Positions 41,637 through 51,615 of a stretch of 64,000 nucleotides of DNA are shown in pieces. The notes below the pieces were generated by a model. The model was not told the DNA's origin. It made no database searches and saw only the letters and a program-made list of their open reading frames with translations. Position 1 is the stretch's first letter. Each line of letters begins with the position of its first letter. The stretch comes from Rhizobium bangladeshense (GTDB taxonomy: Bacteria; Pseudomonadota; Alphaproteobacteria; Rhizobiales; Rhizobiaceae). The translations under genes were made by a program, and so were the position numbers. Where the stretch lies: contig NZ_LYPL01000003.1 of the NCBI RefSeq assembly GCF_001662075.1, positions 62,001 to 126,000 of the forward strand, in the 5' to 3' direction.

Positions 41637-44162
41637 TCAGCTCTTCAGGCTGGCCTCGGCGGTCCGGCCACGTAGTTGTCGCACCCGATGCTCCTCCTCG
41701 CCGGCAGCGCCGTCCGCGGAGCTGGGCCTGACGTCCTTGCCCACGTTGGCGATAGCGGCGGGCGCCTCGCGATGGATGGTCAGGTCGCTCTGCGGCAACG
41801 GGATCTCGATACCCTCCGCCTTGAAGCGCTTGAGGATCTCGATCCTGAGATCGTTGCGCACCGTCATGCCGTCGCCCATATCGGCGAGGAAGAAGCGTAG
41901 CTCGAAGTCCAGCGAATAGGGACCGAACCGCAGAAATTCGACATGCGGCTCGGGGTTGCGCATCACGAGCGGGATCTTCGCCGTCAGTTCGAGCAGGATA
42001 TCCATCACCTTCTGCGGATCGGCGTCGTAGCTGACGGAGACCGGAATTTCCGAGCGGCCGATCTTGTTGCGGTGCGTCCAGTTGCCGACCAGCCCGTTGA
42101 TCAGCTCCGAATTCGGCACGATGATCGACTGTTTGCGGAAGGTCTCGATCTCGGTGGCGCGCACCGAGATGCGTTTGACGATGCCTTCGGCCGTGCCCGA
42201 GACAACATGGTCGCCGACCTTGAACGGCCGCTCGACCAGAAGGATCAGGCCGGAGACGAAGTTGGAAACGATGTTCTGCAGGCCGAAACCGATGCCGACC
42301 GAAAGCGCCGAGGCAACGAGCGCAAAGCTCGACAGATCGATCCCGGCGGCCGAGACGCCGATGATCGCCGCCACACCGACCCCGAGATAACCGATCCCCG
42401 TCTTGACGGAGTTGCGCACGCCGAGATCGACATGGCTTCGCGCCATGACATTGCCATCGAGCCAGCGCTGCACCCAGCGCGTCAACAGGTAGACGCCGGC
42501 AAACAGCAGAATGCCGGTGCAGATGCCGAGCAGCGAGATGCTGATGCCGCCGAGCTTGACCTCGGTAAACAGCCGATAGGCGAGAAGCTGCAGGTCCTGC
42601 ACATGGAAGCCCCAGAGCAGCAGGATCAGCGGGATGCCGACGAGCAGCGCCACCGCATAGATCGCAAGGCCGACGAGCAGGCCGACCTGGTCGATCGCCA
42701 CAGGCCCCAGATTGAAGCGGCGCGTCAGGAAACGGGCGAAGAAGGTGTCGCCGAAGCTCTCCTGTCGGGAGATCGCCTTGCCCGACAGCAGACCGACATA
42801 CATGGTGGCGACGACCGCACCGGTGATGATGAACTGCGTGGCGACGAAGCGCGCCAGTCCTACATAGCCTGCGAGCGCGGTGACTATGAGGCCGGCGCCG
42901 GCAACGCGCAGGATGATGGCCATGCCGCGCGGCCAATGCCGGCCCGGCGCGTCGGGATCGCCGTTCCGTGCCAGCATCGGCTTGCCGAAGGAGGCAGCGA
43001 TAAGGATCACGCCGATGATGAGCGCGGCGATCAGGCTCCTGACCACCGTCAGCACCAGCGGGGAACCCATCGCCTCGCTGACCGTGCCGAACAGATAGTC
43101 AAGGCCGTTGACGACAGCCATCGCCAGCAGGCAGTAGCCGATCGAGCGGGCGCCGAGATTGGAAAGCTTCACCAGCCGCCAATGCGGTTCACGCGGCGCG
43201 AAGATCGCGTTGACGAACCGGCCGACGAAATAGACGAGCCCGATCGTGCCGAACAGCGCGCCGATGACGGGTGCGATATCGGGCCGCAGCACGTTGAAAC
43301 TATTGAGGAAGAAAAACGAGGTTACGAGCAGCACCGCAAGCGCCAGAGTGCGGATCAACGTCGACCAGAAGGCAATCGACAGCCGGCCGATATAGGACGG
43401 GTTCTCGACCGCCTCATCGCGGCGCAGATATGCGCCGAACAGGCGGTAGCTGCCGGAGAGCAGAATGAGCGCCGAGGCGAGCGACAGGAAGATCGCCGCA
43501 AACAACGGGAAGCGCTTGAACTTCCAGACGAAGGCGCCCCAGCTGGACAGGGCCTGCGAGAATTCGCTGACCTCGTGCACGAAGGCGCCGGCGGCGTCGT
43601 CGAGCACCGAGACGGAGATTTCGGTACGTCTGAGAAGCGTATCGGCGAAAAGCCGCCGTCGCATCTCGATAATCTCGTTGACCAGCTGCGTCACCGCGAT
43701 CGACAGATTTTCGGCGTCGCCTGTCACCGCATTGATCTGCGCACGCTCGGCGGCAAGCGCATTGCGCTCCTGGGTGACGATCTCAGCCTCGGGCGGCTGT
43801 CCATCCTTCGGCGGATCGCCGATCTCGCCAAGGCGGTTTTTGATCTGATCGAAACGCGGCCTGAGATTGACCGAGATCGTGATGACAGCGCGGCTGAGTT
43901 CGTCGGCCTTGGCAGCAATCCCGACCAGCGCATCGTCATTATCGGCGTTCTGTTTGACGCTGTCCTGAAGCGAACCAAGCTGGACCTTCGCTTTTTCGAT
44001 TTCCTTCGCCGCCTGAGCGGATGGCGTATCGACAAGCGGCGTCTCTGCCGTCGCCTGCGTCTGCGGCTCCTGCGCCAAGGCTGCGGCACTCTCGAAATGG
44101 GCGCCGGCCAGCGCCAGCGTCATCAACAGAATGGTGCGAAGCAGGATCGTTCTCAGCCGCAA
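41637..44162 (-). CDS. MscS-family mechanosensitive channel with DUF3772 periplasmic domain
   Basis: An 841-residue precursor. Signal peptide at residues 1-31 (ending SAAALAQ), a periplasmic helical domain of the DUF3772 type to about residue 200, about ten membrane helices, then the MscS core: GFGLQNIVSNFVSGLILLVE (pore-lining and following segment), RPFKVGDHVV, and VPNSELINGLVGNWT in the beta domain. A charged tail of about 45 residues ends the protein. It should act as an osmotic emergency valve and is much longer than MscS itself. It is a single gene. Confidence 0.92.
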   Translation of the reverse strand: MRLRTILLRTILLMTLALAGAHFESAAALAQEPQTQATAETPLVDTPSAQAAKEIEKAKVQLGSLQDSVKQNADNDDALVGIAAKADELSRAVITISVNLRPRFDQIKNRLGEIGDPPKDGQPPEAEIVTQERNALAAERAQINAVTGDAENLSIAVTQLVNEIIEMRRRLFADTLLRRTEISVSVLDDAAGAFVHEVSEFSQALSSWGAFVWKFKRFPLFAAIFLSLASALILLSGSYRLFGAYLRRDEAVENPSYIGRLSIAFWSTLIRTLALAVLLVTSFFFLNSFNVLRPDIAPVIGALFGTIGLVYFVGRFVNAIFAPREPHWRLVKLSNLGARSIGYCLLAMAVVNGLDYLFGTVSEAMGSPLVLTVVRSLIAALIIGVILIAASFGKPMLARNGDPDAPGRHWPRGMAIILRVAGAGLIVTALAGYVGLARFVATQFIITGAVVATMYVGLLSGKAISRQESFGDTFFARFLTRRFNLGPVAIDQVGLLVGLAIYAVALLVGIPLILLLWGFHVQDLQLLAYRLFTEVKLGGISISLLGICTGILLFAGVYLLTRWVQRWLDGNVMARSHVDLGVRNSVKTGIGYLGVGVAAIIGVSAAGIDLSSFALVASALSVGIGFGLQNIVSNFVSGLILLVERPFKVGDHVVSGTAEGIVKRISVRATEIETFRKQSIIVPNSELINGLVGNWTHRNKIGRSEIPVSVSYDADPQKVMDILLELTAKIPLVMRNPEPHVEFLRFGPYSLDFELRFFLADMGDGMTVRNDLRIEILKRFKAEGIEIPLPQSDLTIHREAPAAIANVGKDVRPSSADGAAGEEEHRVRQLRGRTAEASLKS

Positions 44163-44288
44163 AAGCGCCTCCGGGAGGGTTGTCGTCAGGATAGAAAGTC
44201 AGCTTTTCATTGCAAACAAAGGCGACAGAAAGGCGGGAAATGCCTAAAGCGCCTCGCAGCGTACTTGAAAGACCTGAATGAGAAGCAC

Positions 44289-44840
44289 TCAGAAGCCGGC
44301 GCCCGGCCGGGAGAGATAGTCACGCTCCGCAGCCGTCGATTCCCGTCCGACGATGGCATTGCGGTGCGGAAATCGGCCATAGGCGGCGATCACATCGCGA
44401 TGACGGATGGCATAATCCAGGTATTCGGCGTCGCCTAGCGCAGTGAACAAGGCCACCGAACGTTCCTGCTCGTCGAGGTTTTCGGCATGTTCGAACGGCA
44501 GATAGAAGAAGGTGCGACAGGCGACCTCGACCGCCTGGTCGCCACCGGCCGCAAGTGCGAGCTTGGCTTCCCGCAGCGCCAGTCCGTCGGTTGCGAAGGC
44601 GAGCGGCGTGCCGCGATAGATGTTGCGGGGGAACTGGTCGAGCACGATGACCGCCGCCAGCCGGCATATCGCATCGGCCCGCCATTCCTCACTGATGCCT
44701 GCCGCCAGCGCTAGATGCGTATCGCGGTAAACATCACGGATCTCCACGTCAAGTTCCGGCGGCGGCTGGAACCACAGCTCCCGGCCGCATCGAACGAACC
44801 AGAAATCATAGACTTCGCGCGGCGTACGGATTGTCGTCAT
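44289..44840 (-). CDS. DUF924 protein
   Basis: A 183-residue helical protein. VYDFWFVRCGRELWFQPPPE at the N-terminus and VLDQFPRNIYRGTPLAFATD in the middle, followed by FFYLPFEHAENLDEQERS, are the DUF924 signatures. The fold is TPR-like and the biochemical role is unknown. It stands alone upstream of the MscS gene (126-bp gap). Confidence 0.9.
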   Translation of the reverse strand: MTTIRTPREVYDFWFVRCGRELWFQPPPELDVEIRDVYRDTHLALAAGISEEWRADAICRLAAVIVLDQFPRNIYRGTPLAFATDGLALREAKLALAAGGDQAVEVACRTFFYLPFEHAENLDEQERSVALFTALGDAEYLDYAIRHRDVIAAYGRFPHRNAIVGRESTAAERDYLSRPGAGF

Positions 44841-45026
44841 GGTTGTCCTCCCCTTGCGTTAGGTTTGATGATGCGATGCCGGTAAGCTATTGCAGAAAAA
44901 TGATGATGCTGTGCCGTGAGGCCCTCATCCGCCTGCCGGCACCTTCTCCCCGAGGAGAGAAGAGACCCGTGGCAACGTCTCGATTCCCCTTCTCCCTTTC
45001 TCACGGGACGCCCTGCACCACACGTC

Positions 45027-46091
45027 CTACTTCCCCTCATGCAACGAAAATACGAGCGTCGCCCTCGTCCCATTATGATGGGGATCATAGGCGAAATCCG
45101 ATTTCAGGCTCGCGGCCATCCCGGTCAAAATACGCGTACCGAGCCCCGTCCCTCTGGCCGGGCTCTCCGGATCAAACCCCGCGCCGTCATCCTCGACGAT
45201 GACCTTCAGCACCTCTTCTGTTTGATCGACGCTGACACGGATCTCCCCCGTCACGCTGTCCGGATAGGCATATTTGAAGGCATTGGTGACGAGCTCGCTG
45301 ACGATCAGTCCGAGCGTGATAACCTTGTCGGTCGCCAGTTTGACCGGCGCCGCAGTCAGCATGATGCGATGCGGCCGCTTGTCGTCACGCATCGACGCTT
45401 CGAGTTCGGTCAGCAGGCTGTTCAGATATTCATCGAGCTGCACCGTTCCGACCTGCCGGTTGGTATAGAGCCGGCGGTGCACGCTGGCGATGGCGTTGAT
45501 CCGCATCTGCGTTTCGTGCAGCGCATCGATCGCCACCTGGTCCTTGGTCATCGAGGATTGCATGCGGATCAGCGCGCCGACCAGCCCGAGACTGTTGGCA
45601 ATGCGGTGATTGACTTCGGCAAGCAGCATTTCCGCAAGATCGCGCTGCTGGCGGATCACCTCCTGCGCCTGCGCCGTCTCGCGGCGAAAACGCGCCCGCT
45701 CCAATGCCTGTTCGAGGGCAGCCGCGAGCAGATCGAAATAATCGGCCGAGATCTCCTTCAGCACGTAGTCGTCGGCACCCGCCTTCAGCGCCGCGACCGC
45801 GATGCTGGTATCGTCCGAACCTGTCGCATAGATGACCGGTGGATGATCCGGCATCGCCGTCATGCAGGGCAGAATGTCGAGACCGGTTTCGTCGGCCAGC
45901 ATGTGATCAAGCACGACGGCATCGATTCCACCTTCGCCGAGTCTTGCCAGACCGGCAGCGCCGTTCTTAGCCCACTCGACCGAAAAGCCGCGCCGAAGCA
46001 GGTTTTTCTGCATCAGCAATGCAAGCTCCTCGTCGTCGTCGATATAGAGGATGTGGATCAGGACATCCGCATCGCCGCTAGAATTGCTCAT
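45027..46091 (-). CDS. response regulator-histidine kinase hybrid (receiver + HisKA_2 + HATPase)
   Basis: A 354-residue soluble protein. Residues 12-130 are a receiver domain (LYIDDDEELALLM, Asp in VLDHML), residues 150-215 a HisKA_2/HWE-type dimerisation helix with the phospho-histidine in LLAEVNHRIANSL, and the C-terminal part an ATPase domain (ELVTNAFKYAYPD, then EDDGAGFDP and GLGTRI). Such kinases act in rhizobial general-stress and light-like signalling. The start ATG at 46091 was chosen because earlier in-frame codons add a basic, unstructured stretch. No partner gene is adjacent. Confidence 0.9.
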   Translation of the reverse strand: MSNSSGDADVLIHILYIDDDEELALLMQKNLLRRGFSVEWAKNGAAGLARLGEGGIDAVVLDHMLADETGLDILPCMTAMPDHPPVIYATGSDDTSIAVAALKAGADDYVLKEISADYFDLLAAALEQALERARFRRETAQAQEVIRQQRDLAEMLLAEVNHRIANSLGLVGALIRMQSSMTKDQVAIDALHETQMRINAIASVHRRLYTNRQVGTVQLDEYLNSLLTELEASMRDDKRPHRIMLTAAPVKLATDKVITLGLIVSELVTNAFKYAYPDSVTGEIRVSVDQTEEVLKVIVEDDGAGFDPESPARGTGLGTRILTGMAASLKSDFAYDPHHNGTRATLVFSLHEGK

Positions 46092-46278
46092 TCCGTCTCC
46101 CGGCGTTCTCCCGCAGCGACGATGGACCGCAAGCGCGACTCGTCCGCATGGCAATGTCGTATTGCATTGACCGCCCGAGGTAAACAGCCGCTGTCCCCCG
46201 CTCTTGTCGCAGGCGGCGCGAAAGGATGACAACGGAAAACCGGTACCGCAGAGCGGCTTGATTGGTTTCGTCGGCAGG

Positions 46279-47733
46279 TTAGTTTTTCTGGAATTTCCGA
46301 TGACCCGAAACTTCCGCTCCCGCCTCCGCAGGCAATTGCAGGAAGCGCAGCGACGAGATGACCCCGATCGCTCCGACCAAGACGAAGGCCCAACGGAAGT
46401 CGGCAAGAACGGGGGTCTGGACCCCTCTGAGAGCCGCGGCAATGTTGAGCACGGCGGCCGCCACGGCCACGCCGAGCAGCATCGACACCTGCTGCAGCAT
46501 GCTTGACAGCGTCGAGGCCGAGCTGCGCTGCGCCGGACCGATATCGGCGAAAGCCAGCGTGTTCAGCGCGGTGAATTCCATCGACCGCGACAGGCCGGCG
46601 AGAAAGAGCAGCGCATGGATGAAAAACTGCGGTGTATCAGGCGTCAGAAAACCGCAGGCGACGATCGAAAACGCCGCGATCAGCCCGTTCAGCACAAGTA
46701 CCGTGCGGAAACCGAAGAAACGCAGGAGCGGCGTCGTCACCGTCTTCATGCCGAGATTGCCGAGGAAATAGACGAGCAGATAAGTTCCGGCGGCAATTGA
46801 ACTCAGCCCGAATCCGAGCTGGAACAACAGCGGCAGCAGGAACGGCGTCGCATTGATGGCCACCCTGCAGGCCGTGCCCGCCGACAGCGTCGACATCGCG
46901 AAGGTCTGGACGCGGAAGGCTGAAAGGTCGAGAAGCGGATTGTCGACAGCGAGGAAATGTCGCGTCGCCATGACGGAGAGCACGGTGCCGGCCGCGAGCA
47001 TTGATATCACCGGCAGAAGCCCACCTTCCCATTTGACCGAGAGTTCCAGGGCGGCGAGCAGGAAGGTGAGCCCTGCAGCACTGAACACGAAGCCGACGAG
47101 ATCGAGACGGCCGGCGTCGGCCTCACGCTGCTCGGGCACGAAGCGCAACACCAGCCCCATGCCGAGAACACCGATCGGGATATTGATGAAAAAGTTCCAG
47201 TGCCAGCTGGCATAGGTGGTGATGAAACTGCCGAGCACCGGGCCGATCACCGGCGCGGTCAGCGCCGGCCAGGTGATCAGCGCGATCGCCTGGACGAGTT
47301 CGGACTTGCGGGCGTTCTTCAGCACGATGATGCGCCCGACCGGTGTCATCAGCGCGCTGCCCGCCCCCTGGACGGCGCGCCACAGCACGAATTCCATCAG
47401 GCTGCCGGACAGCCCGCAGAACAGCGAGGCGCCGGTGAAGACGCCGATCGACATCAGGAAGATACGGCGCGCGCCGAAGCGATCGCCGAGCCAGCCCGAC
47501 AGCGGAATGAAGGCCGCCATCGTCAGCATATAGACGGTGATGCCGATGCTCATCGACACCGGCTGCACGCCGAAACTTGCCGCCATCTGCGGCAACGAGG
47601 TGGCAACGATCGTGCCGTCGAGAATCTGCATGAAGAAGGAGACGGCAACGACCAGCGCCACGATCTTCGCCTGGCGGCCGCTTGCCGCCTCTTGCCGGTT
47701 CTCGCTCGTCTCTGCTGTGGTCATCGATCTCAT
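46279..47733 (-). CDS. MFS multidrug transporter, DHA2 (EmrB/QacA) family
   Basis: A 484-residue inner-membrane protein with about 13-14 hydrophobic segments. DHA2 motifs are LDGTIVATSLPQMAASFGV near residue 38, GWLGDRFGARRIFLMS (motif A) and the antiporter segment VIGPVLGSFI (motif C). It likely exports drugs or other small amphiphiles with proton exchange; no EmrA-like partner gene is adjacent. The start could be 47733 or 47724. Confidence 0.9.
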   Translation of the reverse strand: MRSMTTAETSENRQEAASGRQAKIVALVVAVSFFMQILDGTIVATSLPQMAASFGVQPVSMSIGITVYMLTMAAFIPLSGWLGDRFGARRIFLMSIGVFTGASLFCGLSGSLMEFVLWRAVQGAGSALMTPVGRIIVLKNARKSELVQAIALITWPALTAPVIGPVLGSFITTYASWHWNFFINIPIGVLGMGLVLRFVPEQREADAGRLDLVGFVFSAAGLTFLLAALELSVKWEGGLLPVISMLAAGTVLSVMATRHFLAVDNPLLDLSAFRVQTFAMSTLSAGTACRVAINATPFLLPLLFQLGFGLSSIAAGTYLLVYFLGNLGMKTVTTPLLRFFGFRTVLVLNGLIAAFSIVACGFLTPDTPQFFIHALLFLAGLSRSMEFTALNTLAFADIGPAQRSSASTLSSMLQQVSMLLGVAVAAAVLNIAAALRGVQTPVLADFRWAFVLVGAIGVISSLRFLQLPAEAGAEVSGHRKFQKN

Positions 47734-48121
47734 AATGCAATTTGTCGGCGCGGCTGGGAAACCGGAAGGAGCCGATCGGAGGATCTGCCGCGGAAAGCGC
47801 GCGAGCGACGCCGCGCGTTGGCTGAATACGCCCGTTGCATCAGGCCGGAAAGGCCAAATCTTGCAGTCGGACAGAAATTCCCGATACGGCCGGCGGTCGG
47901 CCCAAAGAAAAAGCCCCGCCGAAGCGAGGCCAAGTTTGAACCCTCCCGGGAAAACAGGAGCGGCGTCGACCTCCATATCCTGCGGCCCATATCGCCGCGA
48001 GGCCAGATTTCGTCCCATTGGTACGCCTGCCGCAGAAATTTCCCGGATTTTCCGAAAAAGAGGGCAGGACCCGCTCCGCCGATCGACGCAGCGCGTGCGA
48101 CGCAGCGACGAATGTCGCTTG
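47734..48121. other. divergent promoter region of MFS gene and ABC/PTS operon
   Basis: No gene is supported in this part of the 520-bp gap. The promoters of both neighbours must lie here and up to 48253, where the operator-like repeats occur. Confidence 0.4.
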
Positions 48122-48165
48122 CAATGTTTATAAAAATACGTATCACTAAACATATTGCTAAACAT
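48122..48165 (+). promoter_or_regulatory. TAAACAT-type repeats upstream of the ABC/PTS operon
   Basis: The heptamer TAAACAT occurs at 48147-48153 and 48159-48165 in direct orientation, and its complement ATGTTTA at 48124-48130, all within 44 bp and 90-130 bp before the first gene. They are AT-rich in a GC-rich genome. They could be operator sites for the operon regulator, possibly the HTH protein encoded at 58594. Confidence 0.5.
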
Positions 48166-48253
48166 GATGATTGAGAAGTTCATGTGAGCATTCTCTAAAA
48201 CGGGTGAACATGCGACGCCGGCGGGGAGCCGGCATTGGTTCTGGGAGGAACTT

Positions 48254-49579
48254 ATGCAGAAAACATCGAAAGCCCTTCTTGGGCTGTCCGCGGCATTCGT
48301 CATGTCGTCGGCATTGCCCAATCTCGCGAAAGCCGATGAACTGACGCTGTGCTGGGCCGCCTGGGACCCCGCCAATGCGCTGGTCGAGCTGTCGAAGGAC
48401 TTCACCGCCAAGACTGGCACGCAGATGAAGTTCGAATTCGTTCCCTGGACGAGTTATGCCGACCGCTTCCTCAACGAGCTGAATTCCCATGGCAAGCTCT
48501 GCGACCTCATTATTGGCGACAGCCAGTGGATCGGCGGCTCGGCCGAGAACGGCCACTACGTCAAGCTCAACGACTTCTTCGACAAGGAAGGCATCAAGAT
48601 GGATGACTTCGTGCCGGCGACGGTCGTCGGCTACTCGGAATGGCCGAAGAACACGCCGAACTACTGGGCGTTGCCCGCCATGGGCGATGTCGTCGGCTGG
48701 ACCTACCGCAAGGACTGGTTCGAGAAGCCGGAACTGCAGAAGGAATTCAAAGCGAAATACGGCCACGCTCTCGCAGCCCCGAAGACCTACGACGAACTGA
48801 AGAAGATCGCCGAGTTCTTCCAGAAGCGCGAGATCGACGGCAAGACCGTCTACGGCGCCTCGATCTATACCGAGCGCGGCTCCGAAGGCATCACCATGGG
48901 CGTAACCAACGTCCTTTACGACTGGGGCTTCCAGTACGACAACCCGAAGAAGCCTTACGACATGGAGGGCTTCGTCAACTCGGCCGACGCGGTCAAGGGT
49001 CTCGAATTCTACAAGTCGCTCTATGATTGCTGCACTCCGCCCGGCAGCTCCAACGTCTATATGGTCGAATCCGCCGACGCCTTCAAATCCGGCCAAGTCG
49101 CGATGCAGATGAACTTCGCCTTCACCTGGCCCGGCCTCTACAAGGACGAGAAGGTCGGCGGCAACAGGATCGGCTTCTTCCCCAATCCTGCTGAAAAGGC
49201 GCATTTCGCCCAGCTCGGCGGCCAGGGCATTTCTGTGGTGTCCTACTCCGACAAGCGCGACGCCGCCCTGCAATACATCAAGTGGTTCGCACAGCCCGAA
49301 GTGCAGGCCAAATGGTGGGAGCTCGGCGGGTTCTCCTGCCTGAACTCCGTCGTCAACGCGCCGGATTTTACCAAGAGCCAGCCCTATGCCCAGGCCTTCC
49401 TGGACTCGATGGCGATCGTCAAGGACTTCTGGGCCGAGCCGAGCTACGCCTCGCTGCTACAGGCCATGCAGAAGCGCGTCCATAACTACGTGGTCGCCGG
49501 CAACGGCACCGCCAAGGAAGCGCTCGACGGCCTGGTGAAGGACTGGAGCGACGTCTTCAAGGACGACGGCAAGATCTAA
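48254..49579 (+). CDS. ABC transporter sugar/polyol-binding protein
   Basis: A 441-residue periplasmic precursor of the family 1 binding proteins, with a signal peptide MQKTSKALLGLSAAFVMSSA...AKA before DELTLCWAAWDPANAL. It is most like binding proteins for polyols and short sugars in rhizobia (such as the glycerol transporter type), but the ligand cannot be read from sequence. A GGGAGGAA ribosome site precedes the ATG. It heads the 13-gene operon and is followed by a stem-loop that may raise its own expression. Confidence 0.88.
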   Translation: MQKTSKALLGLSAAFVMSSALPNLAKADELTLCWAAWDPANALVELSKDFTAKTGTQMKFEFVPWTSYADRFLNELNSHGKLCDLIIGDSQWIGGSAENGHYVKLNDFFDKEGIKMDDFVPATVVGYSEWPKNTPNYWALPAMGDVVGWTYRKDWFEKPELQKEFKAKYGHALAAPKTYDELKKIAEFFQKREIDGKTVYGASIYTERGSEGITMGVTNVLYDWGFQYDNPKKPYDMEGFVNSADAVKGLEFYKSLYDCCTPPGSSNVYMVESADAFKSGQVAMQMNFAFTWPGLYKDEKVGGNRIGFFPNPAEKAHFAQLGGQGISVVSYSDKRDAALQYIKWFAQPEVQAKWWELGGFSCLNSVVNAPDFTKSQPYAQAFLDSMAIVKDFWAEPSYASLLQAMQKRVHNYVVAGNGTAKEALDGLVKDWSDVFKDDGKI

Positions 49580-49612
49580 TGCCGGACGACGCGACAGTCG
49601 GCATCCTTCTGC

Positions 49613-49636
49613 GCGCCATCCTGACTAGGATGGCGC
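49613..49636 (+). promoter_or_regulatory. 10-bp stem-loop between binding protein and permease genes
   Basis: GCGCCATCCT (49613-49622), loop GACT, then AGGATGGCGC (49627-49636), a perfect hairpin with no T tract. Such structures after binding-protein genes often stabilise the upstream mRNA and lower downstream expression. Confidence 0.7.
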
Positions 49637-49696
49637 CCGGATCGGCAGACGAACGGGCCGCCAGATCTTCCATATCCCAATAGACCGGGTGAAAAA

Positions 49697-50665
49697 TTGA
49701 CCATTTCCCATTCCTCCATTGTCGAGAAGGCGGCCGATGCGACAGCAAGGGCAACGCCGGTCTCGGTCGCCAGGCGCGTTCGCGGCCTCTCAGACAGGGC
49801 GATCGCCTGGCTGTTCATTGCGCCGGCCATCACCTTGCTGTTGGCGATCAACATCTTCCCGCTGCTTTGGGCGGTCTATCTGTCCTTCACCAATTACCGC
49901 GCCAACCGGCCCAATGCGCCGGTCCAGGGCATCGGCCTTGGGAACTACGAACGCGTTCTCAACGATCCCGATATCTGGCAAGCGATGCAGACCACTGCGC
50001 ATTTCGTCTTCTGGACGATCGTGCTGCAGACGGTGATCGGCTTTACACTCGCATATCTCATCGACCGCAAGTTCCGCGGCCATGCCTTCTGGACGACGAT
50101 TATCCTAATCCCGATGATGCTGTCGCCCGCCGTGGTCGGCAACTTCTGGCGCTTTCTCTACGAGCCGCAGATCGGCCTCTTCGCCTATGCCGTCTCGCTG
50201 GTGTCGGGCATTCCCACATCCGATGTCCAGATGCTCGGCAATGTCTCTCTGGCGCCCTGGGCGATCATCATCGTCGATACCTGGATGTGGACGCCTTATG
50301 TGATGCTGATCTGCCTCGCCGGACTGCGCTCGATCCCCGACTATATCTACGAGGCGGCCGAGGTCGATCGTGCATCGCCCTGGCGTCAGTTCTGGTCGAT
50401 CACCGTGCCGATGGCCCTGCCCTTCATCATGCTCGCGGTGCTTTTCCGCGGCATCGAGAATTTCAAGATGTTCGACATGGTGACGCTGCTGACCGGCGGC
50501 GGACCGGGCTCGGTCACCGAGGTCGCCTCGATTACGCTGAAACGCGCCGCCTTCGAAAGCTGGGCGACCGGCCGGGCCTCGGCCTTCGCCATCGTCCTCT
50601 TCGTCGCGGTGTTCGGCCTCGCCAACATCTACGTCAAGGCATTGAACAAGGTGAAGCAAAGATGA
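49697..50665 (+). CDS. ABC transporter permease, MalF/UgpA type
   Basis: A 322-residue inner-membrane protein with six hydrophobic segments and the EAA loop IYEAAEVDRASPWRQFWSIT that contacts the ATPase. The start is a TTG at 49697 with a weak ribosome site; no better in-frame start was found. It overlaps the next permease by 4 bp. Together the two permeases form the transport channel for the ligand of the 48254 binding protein. Confidence 0.9.
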   Translation: MTISHSSIVEKAADATARATPVSVARRVRGLSDRAIAWLFIAPAITLLLAINIFPLLWAVYLSFTNYRANRPNAPVQGIGLGNYERVLNDPDIWQAMQTTAHFVFWTIVLQTVIGFTLAYLIDRKFRGHAFWTTIILIPMMLSPAVVGNFWRFLYEPQIGLFAYAVSLVSGIPTSDVQMLGNVSLAPWAIIIVDTWMWTPYVMLICLAGLRSIPDYIYEAAEVDRASPWRQFWSITVPMALPFIMLAVLFRGIENFKMFDMVTLLTGGGPGSVTEVASITLKRAAFESWATGRASAFAIVLFVAVFGLANIYVKALNKVKQR

Positions 50666-51615
50666 GCGCCGCCAACTCCGCCCATTCGGTCGTCGAGCCG
50701 AGCCTCACCAGCAAGCGCATCGCCGGCACGATCGTCGTCCTCTATGCGCTGATCACCCTCATCCCGCTCGTCTGGATCTTCCTGACCAGCATCAAGTCGC
50801 CGCCGGATTCGATCAGCTATCCCCCGAAGATCGTCTTCACGCCGTCTCTCGAAGGCTATTGCAACCTGTTCACGACGCGCACCCGGCAGACCCCTGACTA
50901 TATCGCTTCGCTGCCGGCGCCGGTCGGCGCCTGCGATGAGGTGACGCGCAAGCGCAACATGGTGATCGCCGGTCCGTCGAATTTCTTGCCGCGCTTCGTC
51001 AATTCGCTGGTGATCGCTTTCGGCTCCACCTTCCTCGCAGTCTTCCTCGGCACGCTCGCCGCCTATGGCTTCTCCCGCTTCAAGATCCCGCTCGCCGACG
51101 ACCTGCTGTTCTTCATCCTGTCGACTCGAATGATGCCGCCGATCGCCGTCGCCATCCCGATCTACCTGATGTATCGCGAACTCGGCCTGTCGGATACGGC
51201 CCTGGGCATGATCCTGCTCTACACTGCCGTCAACGTCTCGCTTGCCGTCTGGCTGCTCAAAGGCTTCATCGACGAGATCCCGCGCGAATACGAGGAAGCG
51301 GCGATGATCGACGGCTATACCAGGCTGCAAGCCTTCCGCAAGGTCGTGCTGCCGCAGGCGACCACCGGCATTGCCGCAACTGCGATCTTCTGCCTGATCT
51401 TCGCCTGGAACGAATATGCCTTCGCCGCCCTTCTGACCTCGGGCGGGGCCCAGACCGCGCCGCCCTTCATCCCGACGATCATCGGCGAAGGCGGACAGGA
51501 CTGGCCGGCAGTCGCCGCCGGCACGACGATCTTCCTCATCCCGATCCTCGTCTTCACCATTCTCCTGCGCAAGCAGCTGCTGCGCGGCATCACCTTCGGA
51601 GCCGTTCGCAAATGA
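50662..51615 (+). CDS. ABC transporter permease, MalG/UgpE type
   Basis: A 317-residue permease with six hydrophobic segments; the EAA loop is EYEEAAMIDGYTRLQAFRKV. An extra periplasmic loop of about 50 residues lies between the first two segments (residues 50-110, with TRTRQTPDYIASLPAPV and a cysteine). The ATG overlaps the stop of the first permease gene. It pairs with that permease. Confidence 0.9.
   Translation: MSAANSAHSVVEPSLTSKRIAGTIVVLYALITLIPLVWIFLTSIKSPPDSISYPPKIVFTPSLEGYCNLFTTRTRQTPDYIASLPAPVGACDEVTRKRNMVIAGPSNFLPRFVNSLVIAFGSTFLAVFLGTLAAYGFSRFKIPLADDLLFFILSTRMMPPIAVAIPIYLMYRELGLSDTALGMILLYTAVNVSLAVWLLKGFIDEIPREYEEAAMIDGYTRLQAFRKVVLPQATTGIAATAIFCLIFAWNEYAFAALLTSGGAQTAPPFIPTIIGEGGQDWPAVAAGTTIFLIPILVFTILLRKQLLRGITFGAVRK

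Noticed and set aside
41943..44438. A long open frame of 831 codons on the plus strand
   Set aside because: It is antisense to the MscS-family gene, full of Asp, Arg and Gln, without any fold.
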